DNA of 64,000 bases from Agrypnia vestita. Taxonomy: Eukaryota > Arthropoda > Insecta > Trichoptera > Phryganeidae. Position numbers and translations under genes: made by a program. The stretch covers positions 1-64,000 of the forward strand of contig JADDOH010014753.1 of the NCBI GenBank assembly GCA_016648135.1, written 5' to 3'. Shown here in pieces: positions 62,789-64,000 of the stretch. Under the pieces are notes generated by a model that saw nothing but the letters and a program-made list of their open reading frames with translations, searched no databases and was not told where the DNA came from. Numbering within the stretch: the stretch's first letter is position 1; each line of letters opens with the position of its first letter.

Positions 62789-63550
62789 CTTGATTAATAA
62801 CTGAATATTGATTCATTACTGCAATGCAAGATGTAAATAAAGTTAGGCAATACGTATACTTTATTATTGTTATTTACTTTATTACGTTCTACTCACTATG
62901 TTACAGTTGATGTCTTTTATTTTAACATGTTTATATTATTATTATGCACTACTTCAAAATTATTTCAATGTGAGATATGTTAGGATATAAGTTAATATGT
63001 TAATTATTAACTATTTACAGTCTCGTATATTTATATAAATATGTATCATTTTCTTATATCTGTTAATATTTCCAAATATACAAATAAACAAATTGTGATG
63101 CGAAAGTTGCGTAAACATCCCTTGCCACGCCCGCAATACATCCCGCGAATAAGGTGATAAATAAAGATTTAAGCAAACCTTCCGCGTAATTGAATCTGAG
63201 TGTGTATACGTGGTACACGTTTTGACAGCCAACAAATTACATTCGGGGGTTAATTTATTCCTGTATCCAGCGATACACAAATCCGGGATGACGTCACGGG
63301 CTTCTCACGCACCGGAACTAATGGCCGCGCCCACGAATGAGATTGTTGCGAGATGTTCAACTGAGATAATCTCAGACAGGGTTTTTGAGTTATGGACAGA
63401 GTTAGGAATGGAGATGTTATGATTCGGATGGATAAAGAAAAAGAAGTAATTTAAAAAAATAAACCCATTAAAACATAGTTTTCATTATAAATCCTGAAAG
63501 GAAAATTTTGAGGCATATCTTCGGACCGGTTCTTCCTTCCTTCCTGGGTT
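62789..63550. other. Gene-free stretch
   Basis: The first bases complete the LINE interrupted by mariner. The remainder shows no supported gene. Confidence 0.45.
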
Positions 63551-63960
63551 TCAGTCCGTGGGATTGGTTTGCAGCAAAGCACATCTCCTCCTCCAATCTG
63601 CTCGGTCTCCGGCGATCCTCTTCAGCTCTGTGTAGGAGGCACAATTCATATCTTGGCACACTTGCTCAAGATATTCACGGCGAGGGGGCCCTCTGACAAT
63701 CTTTCCCTCTACCATTCCCTCCAGTAGTTTTGAGCAGATTTTCATGGCGTAAAATATGCCCCCTCCCATCCATTTTGCACGCCTTTTCGAGATGGTATTC
63801 ATTATTTTTCATATATTCACATATTTCATCGATCCTGCTGAAAACCTCTTCATTCGCAATGTGGTCCCTCCAGGAAATTCCTAGGGCACCTAATCGTTTT
63901 TTCTTTCTGTCGCCAATGCACCATGTCTCACATCCATACAGCAAAATACTCCACATATAA
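63551..63960 (-). pseudogene. LINE ORF2 C-terminus
   Basis: Minus-strand frames: MWSILLYGCETWCIGDRKKK RLGAL, then SWRDHIANEEVFSRIDEI, then a frame change, GGHILRHENLL-like GRGHILRHENLLKTTGGNG, PRREYLEQVCQDMNCASYTE and RIAGDRADWRRR. This is the familiar LLYGCETW ... HI.NEEV..RI ... LRHENLLKT ... R.YL.Q ... DR..WR tail of L1/RTE-type ORF2. The reverse transcriptase would lie to the right, beyond the window. Confidence 0.8.
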
Positions 63961-64000
63961 GTTTTATTAATTGCTTGCGGAGTTTTAGGTTTATATTATT

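Overview
The window looks like a piece of an insect nuclear genome. It is AT-rich and intron-less over long stretches, has no operon-like gene layout, and is packed with decayed arthropod-type mobile elements: Penelope-like elements with a GIY-YIG endonuclease, mariner, piggyBac, pogo-like and hAT elements, several LINE lineages, and tRNA-headed SINEs. No complete host gene is visible. The only host-gene candidates are a terminal exon at 22969-23135 (+), a possible internal exon at 44342-44559 (-) and an unassigned open frame at 31358-31606 (-). All functions are inferred from motifs read by eye; no database search was run.

Layout. 1-2.7 kb: an 86-bp tandem repeat, LTR-like debris, short tandem repeats and hairpins. 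2.7-4.0 kb: a large imperfect palindrome made of LTR-like and tRNA-SINE-like sequence. 4.2-11 kb: LINE debris, one well-formed hammerhead-ribozyme motif, several copies of a common dispersed repeat (called Rep-A here), a SINE, and a Penelope fragment split by a LINE fragment. 12.4-16.6 kb: a nested block. A palindrome of Penelope 3' UTR is split by a DNA element with TIRs, and that element is itself split by a 2.8-kb head-to-head inverted pair of 5'-truncated Penelope copies with a 14-bp target-site duplication. 16.6-22 kb: a repeat carrying heat-shock-element arrays, GC-rich unassigned DNA, LINE debris, LTR-like DNA. 22.1-27.3 kb: a Penelope UTR, a hammerhead motif, a terminal exon, then a hAT-like element (8-bp duplication) holding a LINE fragment and a pogo-like element, which in turn holds a rearranged LINE. 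28.6-30.3 kb: the best-preserved LINE reverse transcriptase. 31-37 kb: transposase debris and a second Penelope inverted pair, also with a 14-bp duplication. 39-42.4 kb: a fold-back MITE and an internally deleted piggyBac-like element flanked by TTAA. 42.9-48 kb: Rep-A copies, a TIR element with subterminal repeats, a second heat-shock-element repeat, SINEs. 49-60 kb: mostly featureless AT-rich DNA with SINEs, a hAT-like MITE and LTR-like remnants. 61.2-62.9 kb: a mariner inside the 3' end of a LINE. 63.5-64 kb: a LINE C-terminus.

The main theme is head-to-head inverted Penelope insertions. Six insertions of two related groups (7.9, 12.4/16.6, 13.3-16.1, 34.9, 35.2-36.3 and 47.5 kb) consist of two inverted copies of the element's 3' end. 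Many carry hammerhead-like motifs facing outward. Two show clean 14-bp target-site duplications, so the inverted pair seems to have entered as one unit. The second notable observation is a dispersed repeat (two long copies) with perfect six-unit heat shock elements.
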